64,000 bases of DNA from Bacteroidota bacterium (GCA_030706745.1 JAUZNX010000003.1:186001-250000); one strand, 5' to 3'; shown: positions 25,630 through 34,057, counted from the stretch's first letter. A program made the numbers and translations. Notes: generated from the sequence alone by a model not told the origin.

Positions 25630-26129
25630 TCGATCTGGAGATTCGTGAATTTGGAGAGCATGATTCAATCTCCGAACTCACCCAGTTGGTGCGAATAGCA
25701 TACAAACGGCTTGGCGATATGGGCCTCCAGTTCTGGGGCACCTGGCAGACGGACGATGTCACGCGGGATCGAATCTCAGATGCAGATCAGACTCTAATTG
25801 CACTCCGAAATCGCGAGATGATTGCAACGATCTCACTCTATCCATCTAGACCAGAAAGCAGATGCGAGTACTACCGGCAAGCGTGGTGCTTCGGACAGTT
25901 CGCCGTAAAACCAGACTTGCAGCGGACCGGCATTGGCTCTCACCTTCTCAACCTGGTCGAGGAACGCGCCAGAATGAAAGGTGCATCTTACATAGCTCTC
26001 GATACGGCTGAGACAGCATATCATCTGATTGAATACTATGAGAAGAGAGGCTACTCCTTCGTTCAGCACCAGCAGTGGGATCGTGTGAACTATCGAAGCG
26101 TCGTGATGAGCAAGAATCTGCAGCTATAA
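25626..26129 (+). CDS. GNAT-family acetyltransferase
   Basis: 167 residues. The acetyl-CoA motif is CFGQFAVKPDLQRTGIGSHLLNLVEERA, with Q/RxxGxG/A in the form QRTGIG; the C-terminal YYEKRGYSFV is also typical. It overlaps the glmS stop by four bases (ATGA) and is therefore translationally coupled. Substrate unknown; coupling hints at cell-envelope amino-sugar or resistance-type acetylation, but that is inference. Confidence 0.8.
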   Translation: MIDLEIREFGEHDSISELTQLVRIAYKRLGDMGLQFWGTWQTDDVTRDRISDADQTLIALRNREMIATISLYPSRPESRCEYYRQAWCFGQFAVKPDLQRTGIGSHLLNLVEERARMKGASYIALDTAETAYHLIEYYEKRGYSFVQHQQWDRVNYRSVVMSKNLQL

Positions 26130-26216
26130 AACAGTTTGCAGAAAGCTCAGCCATTCGCGACTGGAACGCGATTCGCTACATGATGGGACAACATAAAACG
26201 CTTAGGAGTTTCCATC

Positions 26217-26870
26217 ATGAAGTCATATCGACTATTATCACAGAACGCATCACTTAACCTCTGCTCATGGGCATTGCTTGGACTAATCGCCGCTGGAATT
26301 GCATCCTGCAGTTCGGCGCCATATACAACGACCTCGACTATGTATTCATCGGCCGCGACGGCATACCTAACACCGCCATCATGGGCACCGGCTGCAACGG
26401 GTATCAATCAGGTCCGCTATTATTACTTGCCGGATTGCGATTCATATTATGATGCCAGCACTCAACAATTTACCTATTTCTCACAAGGAAGTTGGATTTC
26501 GAGTACTGGTACCCCTCCTGCATGCGCCACGAGCGATCTCAGTACCTCATATATCGTGCTGCTGAACCGAAATACTGTAAATCCCTGGCTCAATGCGTCA
26601 TATTATCGGAAAAATTACCCGATCCACTCATATGATGAGTATGGCAATATCGTCGTGTCTAATCATTTGATCCCCGACATGCCGACCAACTACACCATTC
26701 TGCCTCGGGCCTTCAATGAGAATGCAAACTCGCTCGTAGTCATCGAGCAACCGGTTTATAATGGCAATTACGGCTATGTCACACGAGAGATTCCGATGAG
26801 TTCCATTGCCACCTATATGCCGCCGGAATCCAAAACTTTCAATTATGGTAGTGGTTATCGAAGTCGCTGA
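26217..26870 (+). CDS. Conserved hypothetical lipoprotein
   Basis: 217 residues with lipobox GIASC after a hydrophobic signal. Then VRYYYLPDCDSYYDASTQQF with a Tyr-rich pattern (YYYLPD..YYD) found in uncharacterised Bacteroidota lipoproteins, often with a following short beta domain. The C-terminus has NYGYVTREIPM. Start is preceded by AGGAG (cgctTAGGAGTTTCC). No function is recognised; single gene between GNAT and the convergent pgeF. Confidence 0.65.
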   Translation: MKSYRLLSQNASLNLCSWALLGLIAAGIASCSSAPYTTTSTMYSSAATAYLTPPSWAPAATGINQVRYYYLPDCDSYYDASTQQFTYFSQGSWISSTGTPPACATSDLSTSYIVLLNRNTVNPWLNASYYRKNYPIHSYDEYGNIVVSNHLIPDMPTNYTILPRAFNENANSLVVIEQPVYNGNYGYVTREIPMSSIATYMPPESKTFNYGSGYRSR

Positions 26871-26917
26871 GCATTCGCCACCTAATCGCATCTGCGTCAT
26901 TAACAGGCAATGAGGGT

Positions 26918-27652
26918 TCAAGCGCGTCGCAGAATGGCCGCGAGCATCCTTCCAGCTCGCGGTCCATCGCGGCGATAGGAATGCAGCCGTTCATCCGAAA
27001 TCGTACAGAGCTCAGAGATTTCGATTTGCTCCGCTGGTATTCCAGCAAAAAGAAGCTGTTCATGATTTGCTCCTTTGACATCCAGCATGTATTTCCCATT
27101 CTCGAGTTCAGTCGAGTGCTTGCTTTCGAACAGCGTTGCTACGTCAACACCAACCTCGTACTTCTCTTTTGAAGCGCTTGCACCGATGAAGGCATGAAGG
27201 TTTTTGGGTTCCGATCCTAATTCAACCATCCTCCGAACTGCTGCGAGTGCGATCATTTGCTCGGTTCCACGCCAACCGGCATGGACAGCAGCGATGACTC
27301 TTGTTACAGGATCATATAACAGAACCGGCGTGCAATCCGCGACCGTCACTCCAAGGAGAACGTTGGCTTCGTACGTGATCAATGCATCCGATTCCTTCAC
27401 GACACCTTCATCACCACGGACAAGATTCACATTGGCTGAGTGAACTTGATTCTGATAGACCGCTCTCGCACCAAGAGGTACACCCATCGTTTCGAAGAAC
27501 CTGCGGCGATTCTCATCCACATTCGCCTGGTCATCGCCAACATGGCTGCTCAGGTTCATGCCATATGGATTGGGCGATACGCCACCCAGCCGCGTTGATT
27601 GCGCAGCGATGATTTCTGGAAATTGGTCGAAAATAGTCGGGCGAATGATCAT
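26918..27652 (-). CDS. pgeF: Purine nucleoside phosphorylase/polyphenol-oxidase family (YfiH/LACC1)
   Basis: 244 residues. Zinc-site motifs of the family: NQVHSANV, GVTVADCTPVLLYDP and AAVHAGWRGTEQMIA, with SNPYGMNLSSHVGDD at the N-terminus; the usual GPSI segment appears as IGASASKEKYEVG. The family cleaves purine nucleosides and edits misincorporated serine in peptidoglycan precursors. The start lies one base after the stop of the HAD phosphatase, which itself abuts the truncated clpB. Confidence 0.92.
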   Translation of the reverse strand: MIIRPTIFDQFPEIIAAQSTRLGGVSPNPYGMNLSSHVGDDQANVDENRRRFFETMGVPLGARAVYQNQVHSANVNLVRGDEGVVKESDALITYEANVLLGVTVADCTPVLLYDPVTRVIAAVHAGWRGTEQMIALAAVRRMVELGSEPKNLHAFIGASASKEKYEVGVDVATLFESKHSTELENGKYMLDVKGANHEQLLFAGIPAEQIEISELCTISDERLHSYRRDGPRAGRMLAAILRRA

Positions 27653-27653
27653 C

Positions 27654-28358
27654 TCACTCCATCATTATCAATTCTTTGCGTCTTCGGTGCGCCTGCTCAC
27701 GGCGATACTTGGGGCGCTCCTTCAAGTAGGTCGAGAGAATCGCTTTCACCTCGTGAAAATCCTCAAATGGATGATGCGGGATACCGTGCTCCCCACACTG
27801 GCGCTTCAGATCGCGCGTGGCAAACACCACGTCTGCCATCAGCGCCGGACACCAATCGGAGTAGCCATCCCCGATATAAACAATCGTGTCCGCATCGTCG
27901 CTCGTGGTCAGCAGTCCGGCGCATTTGCATGAAGCGCAACGCGGACAGCCTTCCCGCTGATTTTGAAAAGTGACGGCAAGTGTCCCATCCTCATTGCAGT
28001 CAATCTTGTTCGTCCACACCGGGATCGGGAGCCGATGCTGGGCAAGAATCGAATCAATGTAGAAGGAGAACCCATCGCTCGTAATCCTCAGATCGACGCT
28101 TTGCGCCGAGCAGAACGCTACGAATTCCCGAAAGCCATCACGCAGATGCTGTTCGGCAACTAATGCCATCACATGTTCGGGATTTGCTCCCGTCATCGTC
28201 GCACACGCAATGCGTAGGCATTCGGCGGCAGTCTTTTCGCCACGGTCGAACTCCCTCCATACCTCGAAAGCTGCTGGTGTCCCGAACCGTGCTAAAATTT
28301 GCGAACCAACATCACGAGTCGTGATCGTTTCGTCGAAGTCGGAGTATACTTTGTACAT
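27654..28358 (-). CDS. HAD-IB family phosphatase (SerB/MtnX-like)
   Basis: 234 residues from ATG 28358 (MYKVYSDFDETITTRD). Catalytic motif I is DFDET, with further motifs RITSDGFSFYI and IGDGYSDWCPALMADVVFAT. The CPRCASCKC cluster and the segment VWTNKIDCNEDG resemble MtnX-type phosphatases, but no methionine-salvage gene is near. A longer reading of 43 residues enters the clpB gene in another frame and is not real. The start sits one base after the clpB-like stop. Confidence 0.85.
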   Translation of the reverse strand: MYKVYSDFDETITTRDVGSQILARFGTPAAFEVWREFDRGEKTAAECLRIACATMTGANPEHVMALVAEQHLRDGFREFVAFCSAQSVDLRITSDGFSFYIDSILAQHRLPIPVWTNKIDCNEDGTLAVTFQNQREGCPRCASCKCAGLLTTSDDADTIVYIGDGYSDWCPALMADVVFATRDLKRQCGEHGIPHHPFEDFHEVKAILSTYLKERPKYRREQAHRRRKELIMME

Positions 28359-28359
28359 A

Positions 28360-29679
28360 CTAGACCGTCGCTTGCTCCCGCCGGAGTGCCTCACGCTCGA
28401 TCTCGAGCGTACGGATTCGGCGCTCGATCTGATCGAGTTCGACTGGCATCGAATCGATTTCGATGCGGAGCTTGCTGGCGGCCTCATCGATCAGATCGAT
28501 CGCTTTGTCCGGCAAGAACCGATCGGCTATATAGCGATCGGAGAGCTGCGCAGCAGCGATGAGCGCCGCATCGCGAATGCGGACGCCATGATGCACTTCA
28601 TATTTCTCCTGAAGGCCACGCAGGATCGAGATCGTGTCTTCAACCGATGGTTCGCCAACGAAGACTGGCTGGAAGCGGCGTTCGAGTGCAGCATCCTTCT
28701 CGATATGCTTATGATATTCGTCGAGCGTTGTGGCGCCGATGGTGTGCAGTTCGCCACGGGCTAAAGCAGGCTTCAGGATATTCGCGGCATCCATGGCGCC
28801 TTGTGTCGCGCCTGCGCCAATGAGGGTGTGAAGCTCGTCGATAAACAGGATGATCTCCCCTGCCGACTCCTGCACCTCCTTCACGATTGCTTTCAGCCGC
28901 TCCTCGAACTGCCCTCGAAAGCTCGTCCCGGCGACGAGCGTCCCCATATCGAGCGCGACGATCCGCTTGCTTTTCAGTCCCTCTGGCACATCGCCTGAGG
29001 CGATGCGGTTCGCGATGCCTTCGACAATCGCGGTCTTCCCCACTCCCGGATCGCCAATCAGGACCGGATTATTTTTCGTCCGTCTGGCGAGCACTTGCAT
29101 CACGCGGCGCACTTCTTCCTCACGTCCGATCACCGGGTCGAGCTTTCCTTTCCGGGCAAGTTCGGTCAGATCCCGCCCGTATTTTTCGAGCGACTGGTAA
29201 CGCTCCTCGGCATTAGGGTCGGTCACGCGTTGGGTGCCACGCACGGATTGCAGCGCGGTCAGAATCCCATTCTTGGTGATTCCCTGCTCTTTCAAGAGCT
29301 TCGCAACCGGAGAACCTCCATCGATCGCGGCCAGCAGCAAATGCTCCGTCGAGACATACTCATCTTTCAATGCTTCGGCCTCTTGTCGCGCTTGGTCGAA
29401 GAGTTTATTCAAATTGTTCGATGCAAACTGCTGACCGCCCGTCGCGCCACCCACTTTGGGAAGCTTTTCGAGCAACCCGGTGGCGCGGATGCGGAGTTGA
29501 TCGATATTCACACCCATCTTCCGGAGCACGCTGGTGGCCGCGCCTTCCGGATCCTGCACGAGCGCGGCGAGCAAATGCTCCGGCTCCACTTGCGTATTAC
29601 CATAGTTGCCGGCGATCTCGATCGCGGCCTGCAGCGCCTCTTGCGCCTTAACGGTGAGCTTATTCGGATTGATTGCCAT
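28360..29679 (-). CDS. clpB: ClpB-type disaggregase truncated after first ATPase domain
   Basis: 439 residues against the usual 850-870. Clp N-domain repeats ([32 protein letters not shown]), then NBD1 with Walker A GDPGVGKT (about residue 206) and Walker [11 protein letters not shown] (about 273), sensor [14 protein letters not shown] and the [18 protein letters not shown] segment. It then stops in the first turns of the coiled-coil middle domain, ending [18 protein letters not shown]2 and most of the M domain are missing, and a HAD phosphatase begins on the next base. Start is ordinary, with SD-like GAGAAAG. It is either a real half-length protein, a broken gene, or a rearrangement. Confidence 0.9.
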   Translation of the reverse strand: MAINPNKLTVKAQEALQAAIEIAGNYGNTQVEPEHLLAALVQDPEGAATSVLRKMGVNIDQLRIRATGLLEKLPKVGGATGGQQFASNNLNKLFDQARQEAEALKDEYVSTEHLLLAAIDGGSPVAKLLKEQGITKNGILTALQSVRGTQRVTDPNAEERYQSLEKYGRDLTELARKGKLDPVIGREEEVRRVMQVLARRTKNNPVLIGDPGVGKTAIVEGIANRIASGDVPEGLKSKRIVALDMGTLVAGTSFRGQFEERLKAIVKEVQESAGEIILFIDELHTLIGAGATQGAMDAANILKPALARGELHTIGATTLDEYHKHIEKDAALERRFQPVFVGEPSVEDTISILRGLQEKYEVHHGVRIRDAALIAAAQLSDRYIADRFLPDKAIDLIDEAASKLRIEIDSMPVELDQIERRIRTLEIEREALRREQATV

Positions 29680-29696
29680 AACTTTCTCTTATACGG

Positions 29697-29712
29697 CACA
29701 ACAAAAGTTGTG
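29697..29712. promoter_or_regulatory. Inverted repeat CACAAC-AAAA-GTTGTG before clpB
   Basis: Exact hexamer arms around four A, 18 bases upstream of the clpB start, an operator-like location. Not a CIRCE element; ligand unknown. Confidence 0.3.
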
Positions 29713-29865
29713 TTATAGGAGTCCGCCATATCGTAAAGAAATGGTGCCCGAAGTTAAAGTAATACTTTAGCTACCCTAAAATGCATTGTCATTTAATGAA
29801 CGCCCAGTCCGATTGTAAAATGTCATTCGCGCGAACGCTGCTTTTGCAAAACCCTACCGTAGGTA

Positions 29866-29936
29866 CGAATGGCGTAGGGGCGAATGGCATTCGCCCTTCG
29901 GCCATAAACGGGCTAACGCCATTAGCCCCTACATTG
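29866..29936. repeat. REP-like bipartite hairpin
   Basis: GTAGGGGCGAATGGCATTCGCCC and the reversed GGGCTAACGCCATTAGCCCCTAC; each half is itself a small hairpin, and the whole is an imperfect inverted repeat. It lies between the element left end and the 29955 gene. Confidence 0.6.
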
Positions 29937-29954
29937 CCTATCATGGTCATGCTC

Positions 29955-30740
29955 CTATACCTCCGCATTCCTCGCAACGTCCGGATATCCGCGTGGGATA
30001 TTGCGCCAGCGCTTGCTCCACTGCACTTCCTCGAACGTCGTCATGATCTTCCAGACCGAGGCCGCGTGCGCGCTGATCACGCCTAACGGTCCGCGGCCCT
30101 TGCGGTAGGGCGCGATGTCCGAGCGCATCTCCTGCGAGAAGATCACGATCGTGCACCGCGTTCTTGCGTAGAGATCGAGTAGCCCTTCGGCAAGGTGCTG
30201 ACGTTGCGACACGGTGAGAGCGGCGAACTCGAACGAATTGATAATGATCACGTCCGAATGGTGCAGTGCTACATCCTCCTTTATCCGCCACGGCGCACAG
30301 GTCGAGACGGGACAATCGAGCACGCGAAGATTTTGCGGGTTCGGGTCCGGCACGCCTTCCACGAAGCCCGCGGGGACGCCGCGCGCAAAATATGACGGTT
30401 CGAAATAGTCTTTGTAGTTCGGTGGCAGCAGGATTCCGCGCGTCAGCATGGCGTGCGCCAGTGTGCGCCGCATGAGCGCAGTGCTGGCGTAGGTATTCAC
30501 CAGCAGCACCTGTTTGTTTTGGAATTTCTGCGCGATGTGGACCGCCATCTCGCTCGCCATTTCGACCGAACCACGAATATCGCGGTTCATCACGATCGTA
30601 AAGCTCTCGCTTCGGGCTTCTAACATCTCGCTTAAGCCCTGCATCTTGCAGAGCACTTCGCAGTCCGGCTCCGGCGCGCCGCGAAATACTTCCGCCATAT
30701 CCAGTGTCCTCGGTTTCGGAATATCGACTATGATTGCCAT
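29955..30740 (-). CDS. Unknown RecA-like protein lacking a P-loop
   Basis: 261 residues from ATG 30740, which has AGAGGAAA upstream. It shows a RecA-like order of strands: FTIVMNRDIRGSVEMASEMAVHIAQK where a Walker A would be (no GKS/T), QVLLVNTYAS, DVIIINSFEFAAL like a Walker B strand, and CTIVIFSQEMRS, then RGPLGVISAHAASVWKI. So it may be a catalytically altered RecA/KaiC-type ATPase. An overlapping frame (29947-30837) is Arg/Gly-rich and not protein-like. The gene lies inside the TIR-bounded element (29735-30880), so it could be that element's own factor. No family was recognised. Confidence 0.6.
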   Translation of the reverse strand: MAIIVDIPKPRTLDMAEVFRGAPEPDCEVLCKMQGLSEMLEARSESFTIVMNRDIRGSVEMASEMAVHIAQKFQNKQVLLVNTYASTALMRRTLAHAMLTRGILLPPNYKDYFEPSYFARGVPAGFVEGVPDPNPQNLRVLDCPVSTCAPWRIKEDVALHHSDVIIINSFEFAALTVSQRQHLAEGLLDLYARTRCTIVIFSQEMRSDIAPYRKGRGPLGVISAHAASVWKIMTTFEEVQWSKRWRNIPRGYPDVARNAEV

Positions 30741-30980
30741 AACGTTTCCTCTTGAATGAAATATCAAAAGTATTTGACTTTTGGCAGGTGCCTATCACCT
30801 TGCCTTCTAATATACTTACTGAATTTGTCCAAGTCAAGAGCTTGGCGAAGAATTAATCAAACAGGCACCTATTTTCTTTTGGCAAATCGCCCGTGCGTCG
30901 GGCGTCGGACTCCCGGCACGCGATCTGTAGTTTTGAATTATTTTAGAACGTCCGGGCGTTGCATTGAACGAGGAGCAAAT

Positions 30981-31190
30981 ATGCATCAGCTTAGCTACGT
31001 TGTTTGGAAAGAGGACGACCAATACGTCTCGCATTGTCTGAATGTCGAGGTCGCCTCATGCGGAGACACGCGTGAAGAAGCCATCGATAATTTGAAGGAG
31101 GCGGTCGCACTCTACTTCGAGGATGGCGATGATCTGGAATTCTCCCATGTCGAGTCCGTCGAGACCGGCACGGCGATGATCGATGCCTGA
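30981..31190 (+). CDS. hicB: HicB-type antitoxin
   Basis: 69 residues, start chosen at MHQLSYVVWKEDD preceded by GAGGAG. The partial RNase-H-like HicB core is visible: YVVWKEDDQYVSHCLNVEVASCGDTREEAIDNLKEAVALYFED. It lacks a DNA-binding tail. It is followed by HicA with an 8-base overlap. Antitoxin-first order is the less usual but known arrangement. Confidence 0.85.
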   Translation: MHQLSYVVWKEDDQYVSHCLNVEVASCGDTREEAIDNLKEAVALYFEDGDDLEFSHVESVETGTAMIDA

Positions 31191-31398
31191 GCGATTTTCG
31201 TCCGTCGAAGTTGCCCGCGCCTTAGAGCGAATCGGTTTTCGAAAACGGTCGCAACGAGGGTCACATACCAAATATGCCGATCGTTCTGGCCGTACGGTTA
31301 TTGTCCCAGCCAATCGCAAGGTCCTTCCTGCCGGCACGTTTCGAAGCATATTGAATCAGGCTGGACTATCACTCGAAGAATTTAAGAAGCATTTGTAA
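31183..31398 (+). CDS. hicA: HicA-type mRNA interferase toxin
   Basis: 71 residues. HicA double-stranded-RNA-binding fold: VARALERIGFRKRSQRGSHTKYADRSGRTVIVPANRKVLPAGTFRSILNQAGLSLEEF. The active His lies in RGSH. HicA degrades mRNA and is neutralised by the upstream HicB; their genes overlap by 8 bases, so expression is coupled. Confidence 0.88.
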   Translation: MPERFSSVEVARALERIGFRKRSQRGSHTKYADRSGRTVIVPANRKVLPAGTFRSILNQAGLSLEEFKKHL

Positions 31399-31473
31399 GA
31401 CGAATTGCGATGTTATCCCGCCCACTGTGGCGCGCATCAGAACCTAACTTAAAACGGTTCAGGTTTACGCTCC

Positions 31474-31836
31474 GTGAGCGTTCTCGAAATGGCCGTCGAA
31501 AAGGCGAAGGGAACAGATTTCATCAATTTTTACAAACTCCCGAATATGGAAAAAGACAACCAACTCGGCGAACTCAACCGCATCTTTACCGGCGTTGATA
31601 TTAAGGAGAGCGGCCACATCCATTTTGAATATGATCCTTTCGCCGAATCCGGCAAGGAGATTCGCATGTCAATCGCTCCTCATCACACCCGCACGGCGGA
31701 CGCGATTAATTTTTATCTAAGCGCCGAAGAGGCTGCTACCCTCGCACGCGCACTCAACTCGATGCATAAGCACTGGTTGGACAACATTGTTTTCCATGCG
31801 GCCAAACGTAGCGTCGATAACAAACAAATCGAATAG
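31474..31836 (+). CDS. Hypothetical small acidic protein
   Basis: Up to 120 residues. GTG at 31474 gives the full frame; ATG at 31489 or 31546 (MEKDNQ) are alternatives. Sequence looks folded: GHIHFEYDPFAESGKEIRMSIAPHHTRTADAINFYLSAEEAATLARALNSMHKHWL. Coding bias supports it. No family recognised. It lies just after hicA and converges on the HNH nuclease with only six bases between stops. Confidence 0.5.
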   Translation: MSVLEMAVEKAKGTDFINFYKLPNMEKDNQLGELNRIFTGVDIKESGHIHFEYDPFAESGKEIRMSIAPHHTRTADAINFYLSAEEAATLARALNSMHKHWLDNIVFHAAKRSVDNKQIE

Positions 31837-31842
31837 TTTTTC

Positions 31843-32400
31843 CTACGGCTTTCCACCTGGTATAGGGCCGCCCATTACCTGCCTAAGCCTCGTACGATCA
31901 CCTTGCTTCCACGCCTCAATCAACTGTCGGCCTTTGTCGCTTATATTGACCGCGTATGTCACGATCTGCCACTTATTATTTGCCTTCTGATCAAAAGACG
32001 CTAATCCGGCTGCGATTAACCTTCCAAAGTGTAGTAGGCCGTCGCCAGTAACCACTAAGTCATCCTTCTTGAGAGGCTCTAAAAACAGAAGCCGATCAAT
32101 TGCTTCCAAATCGAAGGCCCGCGTAATGGCAACGAGCATGGCCTTCCATGTATAAATCGATTCAACTTTGTAAGTGCCGCGATGATAAAGAGCATGGCAC
32201 GTTGGACAAAGTGCAATGAGATTTGCTGGATCGTTACCGCCGCCGGCAGATACTTCATCGATATGGTGCATGTCGAGAGCGAGAATGCCGCGACAAGTTG
32301 GAACGGCGCATCGGTAACCCGATTCCGTCAACAATATATCGCGCGTTTTGGACGGGAGATTCTTCCGCTCGCGAGGTTTCGCCATCCTCTTTTTGGCCAT
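31843..32400 (-). CDS. HNH endonuclease
   Basis: 185 residues. HNH/zinc motif: YRCAVPTCRG, LDMHHIDEVSAGG, NPANLIALCPTCHALYH (CxxxxC ... HH ... CxxCH). A C-terminal half of about 100 residues has no recognised domain. Its start lies three bases after the fourth winged-helix gene, and it is the last gene of a five-gene operon. It probably cleaves DNA as an effector or restriction nuclease, by inference. Confidence 0.85.
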   Translation of the reverse strand: MAKKRMAKPRERKNLPSKTRDILLTESGYRCAVPTCRGILALDMHHIDEVSAGGGNDPANLIALCPTCHALYHRGTYKVESIYTWKAMLVAITRAFDLEAIDRLLFLEPLKKDDLVVTGDGLLHFGRLIAAGLASFDQKANNKWQIVTYAVNISDKGRQLIEAWKQGDRTRLRQVMGGPIPGGKP

Positions 32401-32403
32401 TAG

Positions 32404-32820
32404 TCACTTTTTGGTTTTCGCGTCACCCAAAATTGATTCGATCGTGGACTTCGGAAGACCACGAACGAGATCGCTCCACTCAAAGAATACTGTCCAATCT
32501 TGGTCATTTTCCACGACTTTCTCGCGAAGAAGATTGGCTACCATAAGCGGCTTAAGATGATGGTGCAGCGCCTGCTGACTATTGTAACCGAATTTCGTTT
32601 GAAGGTCCGCCTTCGTTTTTGGGTCCTCGCACTCTTTCATAATCTTCCGAGCGTCCTTAGTTTTGAGATGCCGTTGAACGTACTCCTTCACGACCTTCTC
32701 ATTTGAAATACTTTGAATCGTTTCGATCGCGCTCAGCCGATCTTTGATTCCTACTAATTCCATCTGTAGCGTGTCGGAAGTTACTTCAAGGCCATCCTTC
32801 TTTTTTTGCTTATCGTTCAT
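32404..32820 (-). CDS. Small winged-helix-like protein 4
   Basis: 138 residues. N-terminal coiled/helical part (LVGIKDRLSAIETIQSISNEKVVKEYVQRHL), then a winged-helix-like core (DPKTKADLQTKFGYNSQQALHHHLKPLMVANLLREKVV). It overlaps the preceding gene by ATGA and is distantly like the other three in the core. Function unknown. Confidence 0.65.
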   Translation of the reverse strand: MNDKQKKKDGLEVTSDTLQMELVGIKDRLSAIETIQSISNEKVVKEYVQRHLKTKDARKIMKECEDPKTKADLQTKFGYNSQQALHHHLKPLMVANLLREKVVENDQDWTVFFEWSDLVRGLPKSTIESILGDAKTKK

Positions 32821-33155
32821 GATTTGCTCCCCCTCGTGACTTTGGCATCGATCTCACCAACGAGGCCAAAGTCAGCTAAATCAAATAACCTGACACGCTT
32901 CTTGTCATCAGTGAGCTCCATTAAGCCCATAGCGGAGCATTGATTGGCGAGCACAATAAGTGCGTTAGGACTCATTTTGCATGCTTTTCGTACCTGATCC
33001 ATCGTGGCGGTTCCGTCAAGCAGCTGATATGCAGCGCGCGATTTCGGATCAGGGAGTGCTGCTTCCAGAAGTGCCTTCACCGGCGCATGCGCAGAAGCAC
33101 GAATCCAATTGCGGATTTCAACCAAGACTTCGAGAAGTTTTTCTTCACTCTGCAT
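32817..33155 (-). CDS. Small winged-helix-like protein 3
   Basis: 112 residues from the ATG at 33155 (MQSEEKLLEVLVEIRNWIR), which overlaps the end of the upstream gene by 11 bases. The core LLDGTATMDQVRKACKMSPNALIVLANQCSAMGLMEL parallels the DGTRTQ segment of its neighbours. A reading to 33212 adds a non-homologous N-terminus and is less likely. Function unknown. Confidence 0.65.
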   Translation of the reverse strand: MQSEEKLLEVLVEIRNWIRASAHAPVKALLEAALPDPKSRAAYQLLDGTATMDQVRKACKMSPNALIVLANQCSAMGLMELTDDKKRVRLFDLADFGLVGEIDAKVTRGSKS

Positions 33156-33480
33156 CGCTCTCGAAAAAGTTTGGTGGTATTGAAATAGCCAACTCTGGCA
33201 TCTTTGTATCACCCAAGAGCAGCTTCGCTTCGCGCATCTTGCCGACCATGGTGCTTAAGTTGCCTTTATGGAAGGAAGTCTCACTGTGAATCTGCGCTTG
33301 CGTGCGCGTCCCATCCATCAAAAAAATGGTTTTCTGCTTCGCGGCACTCGAACCAACAATCTCCCGCAAGGCAGCTCGCTGCTTGGCGTCACGTTGAGCG
33401 ATCTTGTCCTCAGCGAGAAGTGCCAAGAGATCGTGAATCTTCCGCACGGTTTCGAGGAGTTCAGTTGTATCGTTATTCAT
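33145..33480 (-). CDS. Small winged-helix-like protein 2
   Basis: 111 residues. Helical N-part (TVRKIHDLLALLAEDKIAQRDAKQRAALREIVG), then FLMDGTRTQAQIHSETSFHKGNLSTMVGKMREAKLL and a hydrophobic tail ELAISIPPNFFESD. A clear paralogue of gene 1. Start overlaps the preceding stop as ATGA. Confidence 0.7.
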   Translation of the reverse strand: MNNDTTELLETVRKIHDLLALLAEDKIAQRDAKQRAALREIVGSSAAKQKTIFLMDGTRTQAQIHSETSFHKGNLSTMVGKMREAKLLLGDTKMPELAISIPPNFFESDAE

Positions 33481-33806
33481 TTGGTTGCCCCCTTTAGGTC
33501 GAAGAAATTCGGCGGAAGTTTGGTGCGAAGTTTCGGATATTTTTCGTCAGAGCCGATGAGCGAGTTAGTTTTTAGATTTTTAACAAGACGACTTAACTGT
33601 CCTTGATCAATCTCGGCTTCCTTAACAATATTCGCTTGGGTACGGGACCCATCCATTAACAAGATAGCATTGCAACTCTTCTGGCTTTTGCCTGCGACTG
33701 CGAGAATACCATCTCGAAATTTCTCATCTCGTTTTGCGATTGCAGGCTCCGCCATGGCTTCCAGCAGGTCGCGTATCTCCGTCAGCAATTCAATTTCTCG
33801 TGACAT
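33477..33806 (-). CDS. Small winged-helix-like protein 1
   Basis: 109 residues from MSREIELLTEIRDLLEAMAE; ATG 33812 is an alternative. ILLMDGSRTQANIVKEAEIDQGQLSRLVKNLKTNSLI is a typical MarR-like recognition-helix region, and KLPPNFFDLKG closes it, as in gene 2 (IPPNFFE). First gene of the operon of four such proteins plus an HNH nuclease. Probably a DNA binder; role unknown. Confidence 0.7.
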   Translation of the reverse strand: MSREIELLTEIRDLLEAMAEPAIAKRDEKFRDGILAVAGKSQKSCNAILLMDGSRTQANIVKEAEIDQGQLSRLVKNLKTNSLIGSDEKYPKLRTKLPPNFFDLKGATK

Positions 33807-34057
33807 ATTCAAAAATAAACTGGATTCGGCAGAGAGTGTCGGGGTTCGCGGGACGAACTTGCGCTCAGGGTCGAAGTTTAGAACGCTTTATCCAACAGGC
33901 CGGCGAATTCGGGAGTTCGGGTAAATTGTCTGAACTGGGATGGGTGGGATGCGTTGGATGGATGGGATGGCATGTCAATGGCGCCGCCCGGCACCACGCG
34001 GATCATCCCCTTCGGATTGATTGCCACAACTCGTCGGTTTTGCCTCTCACTAATACG

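Larger units (their letters stand above)
29735..30880. mobile_element. Putative 1.15-kb TIR-bounded element with one unknown gene
   Basis: Left end reads AAAGAAATGGTGCCCG; the right end, read on the other strand, AAAGAAAATAGGTGCCTG. Long stretches inside both ends match, base for base in length, the two halves of the 221-bp element at 51574-51794. At left both hold TTAAAGTAATACTTTA and TTGTCATTTAATGAA; at right both hold TGCCTATCA, AAGTCAAGAG and GCGAAGAATTAATC. The interior carries the gene 29955-30740 and a REP-like hairpin. No target duplication was evident. Confidence 0.5.

Noticed and set aside
28359-28487. N-terminal extension of the HAD phosphatase
   Set aside because: It is the clpB sequence in a second frame; MYKVYSDFDET at 28358 is the natural start.
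29947-30837. Alternative 296-codon frame over the RecA-like gene
   Set aside because: Arg/Gly/His-rich composition with no folded pattern; the overlapping frame has an RBS and clear secondary-structure pattern.
32817-33212. Longer start of winged-helix protein 3
   Set aside because: Extra N-terminus is not homologous to the paralogues; MQSEEKLLE is the better start.
33734-34057. Long N-terminal extension of the OstA/LptA-like gene
   Set aside because: It overlaps the winged-helix operon start and precedes the signal peptide; start at 34058 is clear.
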